The notes: generated by a model not told the origin, from the letters alone. DNA of 64,000 nt from an uncultured Lentisphaerota bacterium (GCA_903889245.1 CAISWQ010000123.1:35662-99661); one strand, 5' to 3'; shown: positions 16,731 to 26,567, counted from the first letter of the stretch. A program made the numbers and translations.

Positions 16731-17792
16731 TTATTTGGCTGGCTTCTTCTCCAGCGCGCGCAGATCCATCGGGCAGTTCGGATCGTGCGGCACCGCCGGG
16801 CCGACCTCGTCCACCGGCGCGGTGAAGAGATATTTCCACACCGCCTCGTGGATGAACTCGCCCTTGGCGTTCTTCACCGCCGCGCCGCCGGGCACGACAG
16901 AACTGTGCGCGCGGCTGGCGTTGCCTTTCACGTCGGCGGCGGTGATCAGCCGGCGCGTGTGGCCAAAAGGCGCGGGCATCTTGTCCACATCCACAATCGG
17001 GCCGCAACTGTGCAGGCCGAGCAGCTCCCACGAGCGATCATAGTGGTGGCCGGTCCAGCCGCCATCGAGCACGTGGCTGAACGCGAAGAAGCGGTTGGTC
17101 GGCGTCGCCGAGGGCAGCGCCTGCCACTGCTCCAACTGGTCGCGCGGGCCGCAGAACATCACCACGCGGTCCACGCGCTGGAACTTCGCGAAGCGCGCCG
17201 AGGTCGTCGAGCCGTGCGAGCTGCCGGAGATGATGACGCGATCCCAGCGCAGCCCGGCGCGGTCGGCGGTCAGGAAATAGTCCCAGCGCCCCTGCGGGTT
17301 TTCCTTCGCGAGCCACTTCACGAACTGCAGCGCGCGCTCCATCATGCCATCGGGCTTGGGGATGCTCACCAGCGGGCTGAAGTCCTCGCCGGTCGCGGCC
17401 TCGAGCCGGATCTTGCCGAGCAGCAGGCCATCGTCGCCCGGCGACGCATTGCCGAACTTGCCGAACCAACCGTTGGCGTAATGGACGCGGATCGCGTGCA
17501 GGCCGTAGCTGTTCACGCGCTCGAAGAGCGGCGCGGAGTGGCCCATCAGCCAGATCACCAGCCTGCCCTGCGGCTTCACGCGCGTATCCACCGACGCGTT
17601 CTCGATATCGGCCGGCTTGCCGCCCTTCTCGAAGACGAACTCGATCTCCGGGTGCGGCCGCGCGCGCGCATCGAGCACGCTTGCCCGCGCCGTCAGCTCA
17701 TAGCGCTGCGGCTTGGGATCGTTGAATACCAGCGGCGCCTCGGCGGCCGCCGCCATGCCACTGATCAGCACCAACATCACGGGCATTTTCAT
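16731..17792 (-). CDS. Secreted alpha/beta-hydrolase (BPSS1187-like)
   Basis: 353 residues with a short signal peptide (MLVLISGMAAAAEA). The nucleophile elbow reads IISGSSHGST with Ser192 as the probable nucleophile. Overall it resembles BPSS1187-like predicted esterases, whose substrates are not known to me. The tail ends KKPAK. GGAG precedes the ATG by about seven bases. It is 13 bases downstream of the metallophosphoesterase gene and so in the same operon. Confidence 0.65.
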   Translation of the reverse strand: MKMPVMLVLISGMAAAAEAPLVFNDPKPQRYELTARASVLDARARPHPEIEFVFEKGGKPADIENASVDTRVKPQGRLVIWLMGHSAPLFERVNSYGLHAIRVHYANGWFGKFGNASPGDDGLLLGKIRLEAATGEDFSPLVSIPKPDGMMERALQFVKWLAKENPQGRWDYFLTADRAGLRWDRVIISGSSHGSTTSARFAKFQRVDRVVMFCGPRDQLEQWQALPSATPTNRFFAFSHVLDGGWTGHHYDRSWELLGLHSCGPIVDVDKMPAPFGHTRRLITAADVKGNASRAHSSVVPGGAAVKNAKGEFIHEAVWKYLFTAPVDEVGPAVPHDPNCPMDLRALEKKPAK

Positions 17793-17805
17793 ATTTCGTC
17801 TCCGT

Positions 17806-19071
17806 TCATTTCTTCAGCGGAATCTGATGCGGTGTCTTCGTGCCGTTGCTGTCATAGACGGTATAGCTGATCGCGCCGTTGAGGCAGCGGACGAGCGAGG
17901 TGTGATAGAACTTGGTGCGCCCGAGATGTCCGCCCGTCTGCAGGTTGGGGAAGCAAAGCGAGGGCTCGGAGACGAGCTGCGCCTGATGCGTGTGGGCGGA
18001 GACCATGAGCTGAGGCTTGATGGTGTCGTTGAACGCGGCGGCGAACTCCGGCAGCTTGTAGCCGTGCGCCTTGTTGCACTCCTTGCAGAAATGGTTCACC
18101 GTGAGTTCGCCATCCGCCCGGATCAGCGGGATATGCACGGCCGCGATGTTATAGCGGAACTGTTTCCACTCCTGTTTGGGCAGGACGGTTTTGGCCAGCC
18201 AGTCGAACTGACGATCCTTATAGGCGTCGAATTCCGAGAGCCCGCTGTAACGCGGCATGTCGTCGCTGTGATCATCGCCAAGGAAGAGCGCGGTGATGAA
18301 GAGCGACCCGAAGCTGTAGGTGAAGTAGCGCTGGTTGTCCGGGCTCGGCGTCGGGAAGATCTGGTTGGTCAGGCGCGACCACGTGCCCTTGATCTCGTGG
18401 TTGCCCGAGACATAGAGGCAGGGCATCGCGCCCTTGGTCGCCTGATAGGCCAGGCCGAGCAGCGGCTCGATGTAATCATCCGCGCTGTTATAGTCGTTGC
18501 TGAAGTCGCCGAGCAGCAGCACGAAGTTATAGGGCTCATCAACGCGCTCCAGCGCCTTGCGCGCGAGTTTGGCGCCGCCCTGCACGTCGGAGATTACGAG
18601 GAAGGCGATGTTGTCCTGCGGGCGCTGCACGGTCACGGCGTGCGGCGCGGAGACGATCTCCTCACCCATCTGGTAGCCATAGCGGCTGGTATCGATGGTG
18701 CGGCGCGAGGAGACGCAGTAGGTCGCACCGGCGGTTTCCAGCAGCGTCTTGGGGACATCCACACGATGGATGCGCGTCTGGAAATCGCCCACGCCATCGG
18801 TGGCATCGGAGAACGCCTGCTGCGAACCATCCTTCTGTTTCACCACGACCTTCGCCGAGCCGAACTGGGTGGTCGACCAGATGACGCGATAGCACTCCTT
18901 GTTCTCCAGCAGCACGGGCTGGCTGGTGAATTCGAAAGGCGGCCGGTTGGTCGCGGTCTGGGCAAAGCCGCAACAACTGGCCAACCAGAGACCGGCCAGA
19001 CAAACGAACAACCGGACGCGACCGGACCGGAGAATCAGCTTGGCCACCACGAAGCGATTATGTTTTTGCAT
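17806..19071 (-). CDS. Exported calcineurin-type metallophosphoesterase
   Basis: 421 residues from the ATG at 19071, which opens a signal peptide (LRSGRVRLFVCLAGLWLASC, with a possible lipobox Cys). All family motifs are visible in order: ISDVQ, LGDFSND, SGNHEIKG, then two His-containing motifs AVHIP and SAHTHQ. An N-terminal fibronectin-like part (residues about 40-130) precedes the catalytic domain, as in purple-acid-phosphatase-like proteins. It would hydrolyse phosphate esters outside the cytoplasm. Seventy bases separate it from the upstream gene. Confidence 0.85.
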   Translation of the reverse strand: MQKHNRFVVAKLILRSGRVRLFVCLAGLWLASCCGFAQTATNRPPFEFTSQPVLLENKECYRVIWSTTQFGSAKVVVKQKDGSQQAFSDATDGVGDFQTRIHRVDVPKTLLETAGATYCVSSRRTIDTSRYGYQMGEEIVSAPHAVTVQRPQDNIAFLVISDVQGGAKLARKALERVDEPYNFVLLLGDFSNDYNSADDYIEPLLGLAYQATKGAMPCLYVSGNHEIKGTWSRLTNQIFPTPSPDNQRYFTYSFGSLFITALFLGDDHSDDMPRYSGLSEFDAYKDRQFDWLAKTVLPKQEWKQFRYNIAAVHIPLIRADGELTVNHFCKECNKAHGYKLPEFAAAFNDTIKPQLMVSAHTHQAQLVSEPSLCFPNLQTGGHLGRTKFYHTSLVRCLNGAISYTVYDSNGTKTPHQIPLKK

Positions 19072-19141
19072 GGCGCATTTTTGCCGGACGTGGCGGCGAG
19101 TCAAGGGCAAACAGGGAGCGCAGCCGGCGCGTGTCTGCGCT

Positions 19142-20368
19142 TCACTGCTTCGACTTGAATGGCCCGCAGACTTTTGTGACGCGATGGCTCTCGGACGTGT
19201 CGTCCACAATCACGACGCGATACTCCCCACCGCCGGGCGCGACGCGGATGACGATGTGCCCATGCCCGCTGGCCATGCGGTCTATGTCCTTGATGGCCTC
19301 GCGCGCCTTCACGTGCACATCGGTGGCGAAGACATCACGCGGGCCGGGATAGAGCTTCTCCGAGTACAGCCGTTGCCAGGCGCCCGTGGTCGGATGATGG
19401 GCGTCCCACACGGAGAGCGTCCAGATGCGGGCGCGCAGCGTGGACACAAAAAACTCGTTCATCGTATCCACATAGCCGTGATGGTCCAGGATGGCGGCGT
19501 CCACCGCGCCCACAGCCTTGGCCACGGGGGTTTCGATGTCATACCAGTCCGGCTTGTTGGGACGGAGGCCGGGCTGATCGCCGCCGTTGAAAAACCGGAA
19601 CGCGCCATAGCGCAGCAGGAAGGAGATGCTCAAGACGTTTTCGTCCGGCAACTGTTTGCGGGGCACATTCGCCAGGTCCGGAATCCGGTGCTCGACCGCC
19701 GTGCCCCGGCCGGTCCAGATCACGCCGTTGGCGCCGACGTTCTGAAACTCGAACTGCGGATACTTGCCCGGCTCGCGCCGCAGCACCACCTGGTCCTTGC
19801 GGCCGGGGGCGAACTGCTCCGCCTTCAGCCCGCGCTGTTCCGTCTGCCACTTCACAAAGGCCCGGTAGTTTTTGATGACCGGGCTTTCCAGCGGCGTGGG
19901 AAAGTTGTAGCCGGGCCAGCCGCGGTCGAGCAGTTTGCCGATCGGCAGTTTCTCGCCGACCCACGTGATGCCGGTGAGCCGGTAGGCGCCGGCGCCGCCC
20001 ATCGGCTGGCTGTTGGTGATGCCGCCCATGTGGTCCTCGTGGAAGTGCGTCAGCAGCGCGTAGTCGAGCGCCGGCTGCGGGTCGTGCCGCAGCGCGTGCT
20101 GGATATAGCGCACGATCCATTCGCCGGCCGGCCGCGAACCATCGGGCCGGTCGGGCGTGTGGTTGGGCGACTTGCGTTCGATCTCCCCGGCATCCACCAG
20201 CAGCGTGGTGCCGTCGGGGAAGATGTAGAGGCCGGCATTGCCGCGTCCGCTGCTGATCTGGTGAATGTCCAGCATCCCCGGCTGCCACCGCTCGATCTCC
20301 TGGTTGACCGCGTCCTCGGCGCGCAGCCCTGTCAGCAACGCCAGCGATAGCATCAGTATCCGTTTCAT
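19142..20368 (-). CDS. Secreted metallo-beta-lactamase-fold hydrolase
   Basis: 408 residues. A signal peptide (MKRILMLSLALLTGLRA) is followed by the MBL fold: LVDAGE, then the metal motif THFHEDH at residues 107-113, later FFNGGDQ and DHHGYVD. The likely activity is a metal-dependent hydrolase or lactonase; the substrate is not evident. The ATG at 20368 overlaps the TGA of the upstream esterase (ATGA), so this start is preferred over the longer frame. Confidence 0.8.
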   Translation of the reverse strand: MKRILMLSLALLTGLRAEDAVNQEIERWQPGMLDIHQISSGRGNAGLYIFPDGTTLLVDAGEIERKSPNHTPDRPDGSRPAGEWIVRYIQHALRHDPQPALDYALLTHFHEDHMGGITNSQPMGGAGAYRLTGITWVGEKLPIGKLLDRGWPGYNFPTPLESPVIKNYRAFVKWQTEQRGLKAEQFAPGRKDQVVLRREPGKYPQFEFQNVGANGVIWTGRGTAVEHRIPDLANVPRKQLPDENVLSISFLLRYGAFRFFNGGDQPGLRPNKPDWYDIETPVAKAVGAVDAAILDHHGYVDTMNEFFVSTLRARIWTLSVWDAHHPTTGAWQRLYSEKLYPGPRDVFATDVHVKAREAIKDIDRMASGHGHIVIRVAPGGGEYRVVIVDDTSESHRVTKVCGPFKSKQ

Positions 20369-21336
20369 GGACTCACCTTTTTGGTTCGCAGGTTGGCGTA
20401 CCACTTCAGAAAAAGTTCCGGCCACTGCGCCGGCGGAAAGCCGTGCTGCACGCGCGTCGGGATCAAATTGCCGACGCCGTGCCCGCCTTCCTCAAACAGG
20501 TCCAGGCGCACCGGCACGCCGAGCTTCGTGAGGTCCGCCTTGATCTGCTGCGGCAACTCGACTGGCTTGTCGGTGGTAGCGTGGACCAGATAGACCGGCG
20601 GCGCGTTGCTGGGAAACTGGAACGGCGAGGCCGCCTGCCGCCAGTGCCAGACGCCCAAGCCGATGGCGAAATCCGGCCGGCTGCTCTGGCGCTCGATGGG
20701 ATCGGCCGCCGCCGGGTCGCCCGCGTCGAAGTGCGCCGCCAGGTTCATCGCGAGGTTCGCGCCCGCCGAATAGCCGGCGAGGCCGATCTGGTGCGGATCG
20801 AGCTGCCACTCCGCCGCGCGCTGGCGCACCAGCCGCACCGCGCGCCCGGCGTCGAGCAACGTCAGCGCCTGGATGCCCGCGTTGTCCACCATGTGCGGCG
20901 GCCGCGTGCGATACTTCAGCCCGATCACCGTCACGCCGCGCGGGTTGAAGACCTGCGCCGCATAGACGACATGCGTCTTCCAGTCGAGCCCGCCGTAGCC
21001 GCCGCCGGCGCAGACGATCAGGGCCATGCCCGTGCGCTTCTCCGGCGGCGGCAGATACACGCTGATGGTCGGCACCGAAACATTACGGATGCGCGCCTCG
21101 TCGGTCACAACCTCCGGCCCGGCGTTCTCCACAAACCGCGGCGGCCGGCCGGGCCAGAGCGCCACCGGCGCGGGCGTGTTCGTGCCCAGCAGTTGCTGGT
21201 GCGCCGACTCGCCGGATGTGAGCTGCGCCGGCTCTACCGCGCTGGCCCGCAGCAACGCCACCATCGCCAGCATGACCGCCCCACGCATTATGTTTTCCGG
21301 CTGTGGCAACCGTGGTGACCCAGCAGCTAATTTCAT
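20365..21336 (-). CDS. Secreted alpha/beta-hydrolase, probable carbohydrate esterase
   Basis: 323 residues. The nucleophile elbow is AGYSAGANLA with Ser190, the oxyanion segment is CAGGGYGG, and the catalytic His probably lies in EEGGHGVG. It resembles BD-FAE/acetyl-xylan-esterase-like enzymes that remove acetyl or other acyl groups from glycans. The ATG at 21336 has AAGGGA eight bases upstream; a second Met (residue 17) starts a more standard signal peptide, so the real N-terminus may be there. It lies 36 bases after the transporter gene. Confidence 0.78.
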   Translation of the reverse strand: MKLAAGSPRLPQPENIMRGAVMLAMVALLRASAVEPAQLTSGESAHQQLLGTNTPAPVALWPGRPPRFVENAGPEVVTDEARIRNVSVPTISVYLPPPEKRTGMALIVCAGGGYGGLDWKTHVVYAAQVFNPRGVTVIGLKYRTRPPHMVDNAGIQALTLLDAGRAVRLVRQRAAEWQLDPHQIGLAGYSAGANLAMNLAAHFDAGDPAAADPIERQSSRPDFAIGLGVWHWRQAASPFQFPSNAPPVYLVHATTDKPVELPQQIKADLTKLGVPVRLDLFEEGGHGVGNLIPTRVQHGFPPAQWPELFLKWYANLRTKKVSP

Positions 21337-21372
21337 TTCGCAAGTCCCTTCACCACAAGTTCACTGCCGTAA

Positions 21373-22800
21373 TTACAAGTCGTTCTTTTCGGCAAAACGC
21401 AAGCTCCGGGCAACAAAGAAGGCGGGTATGGTGCCGAGGAAGGCACTTATCCCCATGAGGACAAACAATGGCGTCATTCCAAAGTAGTCGTGCAAGGAGC
21501 CGACTACGAAACTCAACACCCACCCCATGATACTCGCACACATGACCCCAATGCCCACCACCAGGCCAACACCCCGTGGCGACACAGCCCCCGCAATGCA
21601 GGCATAGAGATTAACAAGCAATGCCTGATAGGCGGCAGTCGCAAGTGCCGCGAAAGTGATAAACATCATCGGCTTGCTCGCGATAGCCATCCCAAGGCTT
21701 GCCAGCAACAACAGAATACCGCTGACAGGGATTACTATCGAACGCAGCGCAGCCAGTCGAAATCCCGACAAGGCCGGGATATCTGAAGCAAGTGCTCCCA
21801 CCAAAGCGCCTCCGATACCAGCGGCGCTGATTACAACGGCAAACTGTGATAAATCAGTCAGCGCGACAGCAAATGTACGTTGCATGAAATGTGGCACCCA
21901 AAATACAAGCAGATAATTCAGTGGCGCGATCAGGAGATGCGCCAGCACATAAAGCCAACTGCGCAGTTTTCCAAGCGCACAGAAACCCTCGAACATGGTC
22001 TCCGTTCTAACGCTGGATAAGCATGGCCGGCGCCACGCCCACAACAACAGGCCACTCCAGAGCAGGAACAATACGAACAAGACGCCTGCCGTGACAAAAA
22101 ACACGCTACGCCAGCCTGACTGCACTGTCATGGCCGACACCACCCCAGGTCCCACGAAAGCGGCGTTAAGCGTTCCATATAACACCATGGCCACTGCGAT
22201 CGCTTGCAGTTTACGCGGCACACACTCGCTCACCGCTTGCATCGCCGCTGGCAGAGCCCCGCCGGAGGCTAATCCAAGCACGATTCTGCCGACGATTAGC
22301 ATAAGCAGGCCGCCCGCGAAGCCGGTAATCAAAGTCGCCATCAGACCTCCGACGAGAACAATTCCATAAATCCAGCGCGTGCCGATAAGGCAACACAGCA
22401 CACCCATGAGCAAGGATCCGATGATGTACGGAACCAGAAAAGCACCACTCACTTTTGCGTATTCGATATTGGAGAAGCCGAATTCCTGTCGTAACACAGG
22501 AGAAAGGATGCCTAACTGTTGGCGGGACAGGTATACGACAAAGCCAGCAAGGAGAATTAAGGCCAGTAACAGCCAGCGATGCAAGTCCTTGGAGCCCATA
22601 TCAGTTTCTTGATTTGTCAGAGGTGAACTGGCTGCCGGTATTCCCGCCTCCATTACCGGTGCCCCCGTAACTGTCGAAGATGCAGTCGCAGCGGCTGGCA
22701 AAATCAGTGGACGCTGGCATGTGGGACAGGCAATTTGCAGGCTTTCTTGCCGCTCTTGAAACTCAAGCCGTTGCTGACAGTGTGGACACGAGTATTTCAT
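21373..22800 (-). CDS. MFS transporter with N-terminal zinc ribbon
   Basis: 475 residues. Residues 5-28 hold two CPxC knuckles (CPHC at 5-8 and CPTC at 25-28), a zinc ribbon on a cytoplasmic tail. A Thr/Ala/Pro linker of about 45 residues leads into twelve hydrophobic helices. The first helix end (YLSRQQLGILSPVLRQEFG) is typical of the sugar-acid (ACS, ExuT-like) branch of the MFS, so an anionic sugar is a possible substrate. The ATG at 22800 has AAGGGG eight bases before it. The gene is visibly less GC-rich than its neighbours, which may mean recent acquisition. It heads an operon of secreted hydrolases. Confidence 0.85.
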   Translation of the reverse strand: MKYSCPHCQQRLEFQERQESLQIACPTCQRPLILPAAATASSTVTGAPVMEAGIPAASSPLTNQETDMGSKDLHRWLLLALILLAGFVVYLSRQQLGILSPVLRQEFGFSNIEYAKVSGAFLVPYIIGSLLMGVLCCLIGTRWIYGIVLVGGLMATLITGFAGGLLMLIVGRIVLGLASGGALPAAMQAVSECVPRKLQAIAVAMVLYGTLNAAFVGPGVVSAMTVQSGWRSVFFVTAGVLFVLFLLWSGLLLWAWRRPCLSSVRTETMFEGFCALGKLRSWLYVLAHLLIAPLNYLLVFWVPHFMQRTFAVALTDLSQFAVVISAAGIGGALVGALASDIPALSGFRLAALRSIVIPVSGILLLLASLGMAIASKPMMFITFAALATAAYQALLVNLYACIAGAVSPRGVGLVVGIGVMCASIMGWVLSFVVGSLHDYFGMTPLFVLMGISAFLGTIPAFFVARSLRFAEKNDL

Positions 22801-23004
22801 GGCATATCCCCTTATTGAGACTTGCTTGCACATGCCCACCGTGGGAGTGCTGTGCTTCGATCCCTGCATGATACGGAAAAATCATGTATCCATGTTTGCA
22901 CCCTGACCAGTTAAAGGCAAGCCAGCCCTTTTCCCCGTCAATAGCGGGAGCATCACGGGCTCGCCGGCGCGCGCGGTCAGCATCAAGGCCGCCAGCACGC
23001 CGGC
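22801..23004. other. Leader region of the zinc-ribbon transporter gene, no gene seen
   Basis: About 200 bases of moderate GC content between the transporter start and palindrome array C. I see no convincing open frame or clear sigma70 pair. The promoter of the transporter operon must lie here or in the adjacent array. Confidence 0.4.
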
Positions 23005-23117
23005 TTTTCCAAGGCTTGGAAAAATTGCGGCGATTTTTTCCAAGGCTTGGAAAATTTTCCGTGAAATTTTCCAATGTCTGGAAAAACCAGCCGTTCCCGT
23101 TTCCAATGCTTGGAAAA
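23005..23117. repeat. Phased palindrome array C, four units
   Basis: Cores centred at 23014, 23045, 23076 and 23108 (31, 31, 32 bp). Order: two AAGGC-type units, the spacer TTCCGTGAAATTTTCC, a CCAATGTCTGG unit and a CCAATGCTTGG unit. The spacer shared with array B (9226-9306) differs by only a few bases. The array lies ten bases beyond the stop of the GH106 gene, which is on the minus strand. Confidence 0.9.
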
Positions 23118-23126
23118 GTCTCCGCA

Positions 23127-26100
23127 TCATTTCGTCCATTCGACGACGCGCGCCGAACGCAGCATGACCGGGCCGAGCAGGCCCGAGGGCAGCAGCGGCG
23201 AGTCGGGCTTGTAGGGATTGACCGTGGTCCAGGCGACGCGTTCGGCCTCGGGCTTCGCGAGGTCGCCGATCAGCCGGTTCGGCCACAGGTTCGTCACGCG
23301 CACCTCGAGCTTGTTCGCGCCGGCCTTGGCCGTGCCGGTCAGGTTGACGCGGAACGGCGGTTTCCAGAGCACGCCCAGCGACTGGCCATTGAGGACGACC
23401 TCGGCGAGGTTCTTCACCGCGCCCAGGTCCAGATGCAGTTCGAGCCCGCCGGCGAGGCGCTCCGCCGGCAGTGTGAATTCGCGGACATAGGTGGCGGTGC
23501 CGGAGAAATGCCGGATGCCTTCCTCGGGGCGCGCGGGCCACGAGACCAGCGCGGCGAACTCGGCCTGCGCCGGCGCACCGAGGCGCGGCGGGAAGTGGAC
23601 CTGCCACGGACCGGTCAGCTCGCTGGGCGCGGGTACTTCCGCGGCGCTGGCTTTGCACTCGCGGCCGGACTGCGTGCGCGCAGTCCAGTTACCACCCTGC
23701 CATGCGCGCAGCAGTGGCTGGCCATTTTTCCCGCCGACCAGTTCCGCCGTCGCGGCGTCGAGCGCGGGCGGCTGCAGCGGATCGGCCGCGCCCGCCGGCT
23801 CGCGGAAGAAGACGAACACGGAGCCGCAGGGATCGAAGACCAGCGGCACGATGGTGCGGCCGCCTTCCACCCGCCACGCCGGCGCGGGTTCGATGCGGCC
23901 CGTATCGGGATGCCAGAACTCGGGCTTGCGGCCGGTGACGCGGAACGAGGCCTGGATGGTCCCGGTGCGTTCGCTGCCGTTGCACACAAAATACAAATCC
24001 GCGTCGTCCAGCTTCCGGTGGATGTAGTTGGGCGCCGCGTTCGTGTCGCCTGTCCAGAGAAAGTCTGGCGCCACGTTCAGCTTCGCGAGCGCCTCCGCGA
24101 CCGTGCCCGAGCTGACCACGCGGCCGGAACCGCCCCAGACTTCGTCGGCGATGCGCCGCACCTCGGCATCGCACGCGGGATGACCGGCGAGGCTCGGCGA
24201 GGCGGCCGGGCGCGGGCCGATCACCGCGGCGCCGGCGCCGACGAGCTCGCGCACCTTGCGCGCGATGGCGGGCGTCATGCGGTCGCTCTCCGGCAGCACG
24301 AGTGCCGCGTAGCTGGTGCCATCGGGCAGCGCGAGGCGGCCGGCCTGCACGCTCATCCGCGTGAGCAGGACTTCCGCGCCGCAGCCATCGTAGTCGAAGC
24401 CGGCGGGCGGCGTGGGCTTGAGCTGCTCGCGCGCGACCAGCTCGTTGGGCGCGCCCTCGCCCACGTAGTAGCAGAGATCGCCGACGAAGCGGCCCTGCTG
24501 CAGCAGATGCTGGCAGCGCGCGAGGTAGGTGAGCCACGCCGCGCCCGGCTCCCACCACGTCTGCGTGCGCTCGAAGTTGATACCCCACGGCCCCATCGTC
24601 ATGCCGGGCTGGCGGTCGGGCCACGGCTGGTGCGCGTAGCGGTGGAAGACGAGCTGGTTGAGCCCGAGGCAAAAGGCGTTATCGCCGAGCGCCTTCAACG
24701 AGAACGGATCGCTGCGCCAGCCGGCCTTCTCGGCGCCGGCGGTGAACGACTCCGCCGCGACCAGCCGCTTGCCGTAGACGTGCGCGGCGGCCGCGGCCTC
24801 CTTCACGTCCTGATGGCCGTGCAGCCAGAACTCGCCCATCGGGATATCGGTCCGCGCCTTGCACTGGAACTGGTCGGCCACGGTCGGCATGCCGATGCCC
24901 ACCGCCTCGCCGATCAGCAGCATGTTGTGCGCGTGCAGCCGGTCGCGGAGCAGCGCGTAATGATTTTCCGCGACGAGGTCGGCGATTGTGCGGCGCAGAT
25001 CCCAGAGGAAGCGCTCGGTCTCCTCCACGCTGCCGATGACACAGCCCGCGAGTGCGGGCAGCCACGGCTGCGGATCGTAGCCGCGCAGGCGCTGGAACTC
25101 GGCGCGCAGGTCGGGCGTCCAGTTCTGGCAGTAGGCCTCCCAGCTATCCACCAGCATCAGCTTCAGGCTCCGGCCCGCGAGCGGACCGGCGTCCTTGATC
25201 AGCCGGCCCATCAGGCCATCGAAGAACTGGTTGACCGCCGCGCGGTTCAGCTTGTCGCACTCGAGGCCCGTGCCCTCCGGCGGCGCGGGCTTGTTGACCA
25301 TGCCCGTCGGCGTATGGCCGAGCCGCAGGATCATCCACTCGCCCGCCGGCACCTCCCACTCCAGGCGGCCGCCCGCATCCATGCGCGCGGTGAGGTCGTG
25401 CACGCGCTCCCGCGGAAGCGCCGCCGGCGCGGGCCGCTCCGCGCCGCGCGCGGGCTTCTCCAGGCGGCCGGGCGCGACCGCGGCCTTCTGCTCGAACCGC
25501 TCTAGGCGCGACCCGCCCAGCTCCACCTCGCCGAGGCCGATCTCCTTGGCGAGGAACTGGTGGCCGCGCGTGATCAGGATGCGCACGAACTTCGCGCGGA
25601 CCGGCGCGAAGGAAACCGAGGCCGAGGGCATCGTCGGGAAGTTTGCGAGCTTCCGGAATTTTTTCCCGTCGTCGCTGATCTGCAGCTCCGCCGCCCATGG
25701 ATAAAGCGGGAACGTCACCGTGCGCAGCCGCGCCGAGCCGAAGCGGACCGGCGCGGCAAACTCGAACTGCACCTGGCCCGGCCCGTGCGTCGCCGGCAGC
25801 GGGAACCACGCGACCGTGTCGGCGCGGCCATCGATGAGCTTCGCCAGCTCGGCGGCGGGCAGCGAGCCGGTGAGGCGCGGCTTGAGCGTTGCGAGCGGCG
25901 GCGGCTCGGCCGGGTCGGCGGGCACGGCGAAGACCGCGACGTCGCGGTAGAACCCGTAGTTGGTGGGCGGCTGCGGGAGCGTCTCGCGGAAGCGGCACGG
26001 CCCGGTCACCCGCACCGCGCTCTTCGTGAGCTCCTGCATCGCGTGCTCCGGCTTCACCCACGGCCCGCCCGACTCGCTCCAGCCGGGACAACCGTGGACG

Positions 26101-26420
26101 GTGATCTCGAGCCCGAGCCGCTCCGCCTCGCTGAACGCGTGCTGCATCAGCGCGTACCACTCCGGCCCCAGCACCTTGGCCGGGCCCGGCGCCTCGCCGT
26201 AGGCCACGTTGAAGATGTGCGCGCCGCCGAGCCCGATTTTTTTCATCGCCTCGAGGTCGGCGGTGATGCCCTCGCGCGTGATGTTGCCGCTCATCCAGTG
26301 CCACCACGTACGCGGCCGCGCCGCGAGCGGCGGCGCCTGAAAGTCTTCCTCCAGCCCCGCCGGCGACAGCAACGGGAGCTGCAACAACAAGCCGCAAGCC
26401 AGCCACGCGCTACGTTTCAT
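23127..26420 (-). CDS. GH106-type alpha-L-rhamnosidase
   Basis: 1097 residues, the usual size of the family. After a signal peptide, the strongly conserved GH106 opening is seen: RTWWHWMSGNITREGITADL, then KKIGLGGAHIFNV and HGCPGWSESGGPWV. The C-terminal 150 residues (TATYVREFTLPAERLAGGLE and VVLNGQSLGVLWKPPF) form a galactose-binding-like beta-sandwich. GH106 enzymes release terminal alpha-L-rhamnose, for example from pectin side chains or ulvan-type glycans. GGAG-type Shine-Dalgarno precedes the ATG. With so many sulfatases nearby, a sulfated rhamnose-containing glycan is a plausible substrate, but this is inference. Confidence 0.9.
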   Translation of the reverse strand: MKRSAWLACGLLLQLPLLSPAGLEEDFQAPPLAARPRTWWHWMSGNITREGITADLEAMKKIGLGGAHIFNVAYGEAPGPAKVLGPEWYALMQHAFSEAERLGLEITVHGCPGWSESGGPWVKPEHAMQELTKSAVRVTGPCRFRETLPQPPTNYGFYRDVAVFAVPADPAEPPPLATLKPRLTGSLPAAELAKLIDGRADTVAWFPLPATHGPGQVQFEFAAPVRFGSARLRTVTFPLYPWAAELQISDDGKKFRKLANFPTMPSASVSFAPVRAKFVRILITRGHQFLAKEIGLGEVELGGSRLERFEQKAAVAPGRLEKPARGAERPAPAALPRERVHDLTARMDAGGRLEWEVPAGEWMILRLGHTPTGMVNKPAPPEGTGLECDKLNRAAVNQFFDGLMGRLIKDAGPLAGRSLKLMLVDSWEAYCQNWTPDLRAEFQRLRGYDPQPWLPALAGCVIGSVEETERFLWDLRRTIADLVAENHYALLRDRLHAHNMLLIGEAVGIGMPTVADQFQCKARTDIPMGEFWLHGHQDVKEAAAAAHVYGKRLVAAESFTAGAEKAGWRSDPFSLKALGDNAFCLGLNQLVFHRYAHQPWPDRQPGMTMGPWGINFERTQTWWEPGAAWLTYLARCQHLLQQGRFVGDLCYYVGEGAPNELVAREQLKPTPPAGFDYDGCGAEVLLTRMSVQAGRLALPDGTSYAALVLPESDRMTPAIARKVRELVGAGAAVIGPRPAASPSLAGHPACDAEVRRIADEVWGGSGRVVSSGTVAEALAKLNVAPDFLWTGDTNAAPNYIHRKLDDADLYFVCNGSERTGTIQASFRVTGRKPEFWHPDTGRIEPAPAWRVEGGRTIVPLVFDPCGSVFVFFREPAGAADPLQPPALDAATAELVGGKNGQPLLRAWQGGNWTARTQSGRECKASAAEVPAPSELTGPWQVHFPPRLGAPAQAEFAALVSWPARPEEGIRHFSGTATYVREFTLPAERLAGGLELHLDLGAVKNLAEVVLNGQSLGVLWKPPFRVNLTGTAKAGANKLEVRVTNLWPNRLIGDLAKPEAERVAWTTVNPYKPDSPLLPSGLLGPVMLRSARVVEWTK

Positions 26421-26434
26421 GATGCTCTCCTCAT

Positions 26435-26484
26435 GGTTCCAAGCCTTGGAAAATCCAGCGCCGGTTTTTCCGAGGCTTGGAAAA
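26435..26484. repeat. Palindrome pair G upstream of the GH106 gene
   Basis: Two units with cores centred at 26444 and 26475 (31 bp). It lies 15 bases upstream of the GH106 start codon, so here a pair sits in a promoter or 5' leader position. Confidence 0.85.
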
Positions 26485-26490
26485 ACGAAC

Positions 26491-26546
26491 CACAGAAGTC
26501 AAACCTCTGCGGACCTCTCTCCGCCCTCGGTGACCTCTGTGGTTTC
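26491..26546. repeat. CCACAGAGG-type dispersed inverted repeat
   Basis: AACCACAGAAGTC at the left and GACCTCTGTGGTT at the right are inverted arms, with CCTCTGCGGACCTCTC-like sequence between. It fills the gap between the DUF4832 gene and palindrome pair G. It is a non-coding element. Confidence 0.6.
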
Positions 26547-26567
26547 TTCCGATATGCAAAGTCACGT

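Noticed and set aside
22884..25505. An 873-codon + strand frame opposite GH106
   Set aside because: Shadow of the GH106 gene; its first part is translated palindrome array and no domain is visible.
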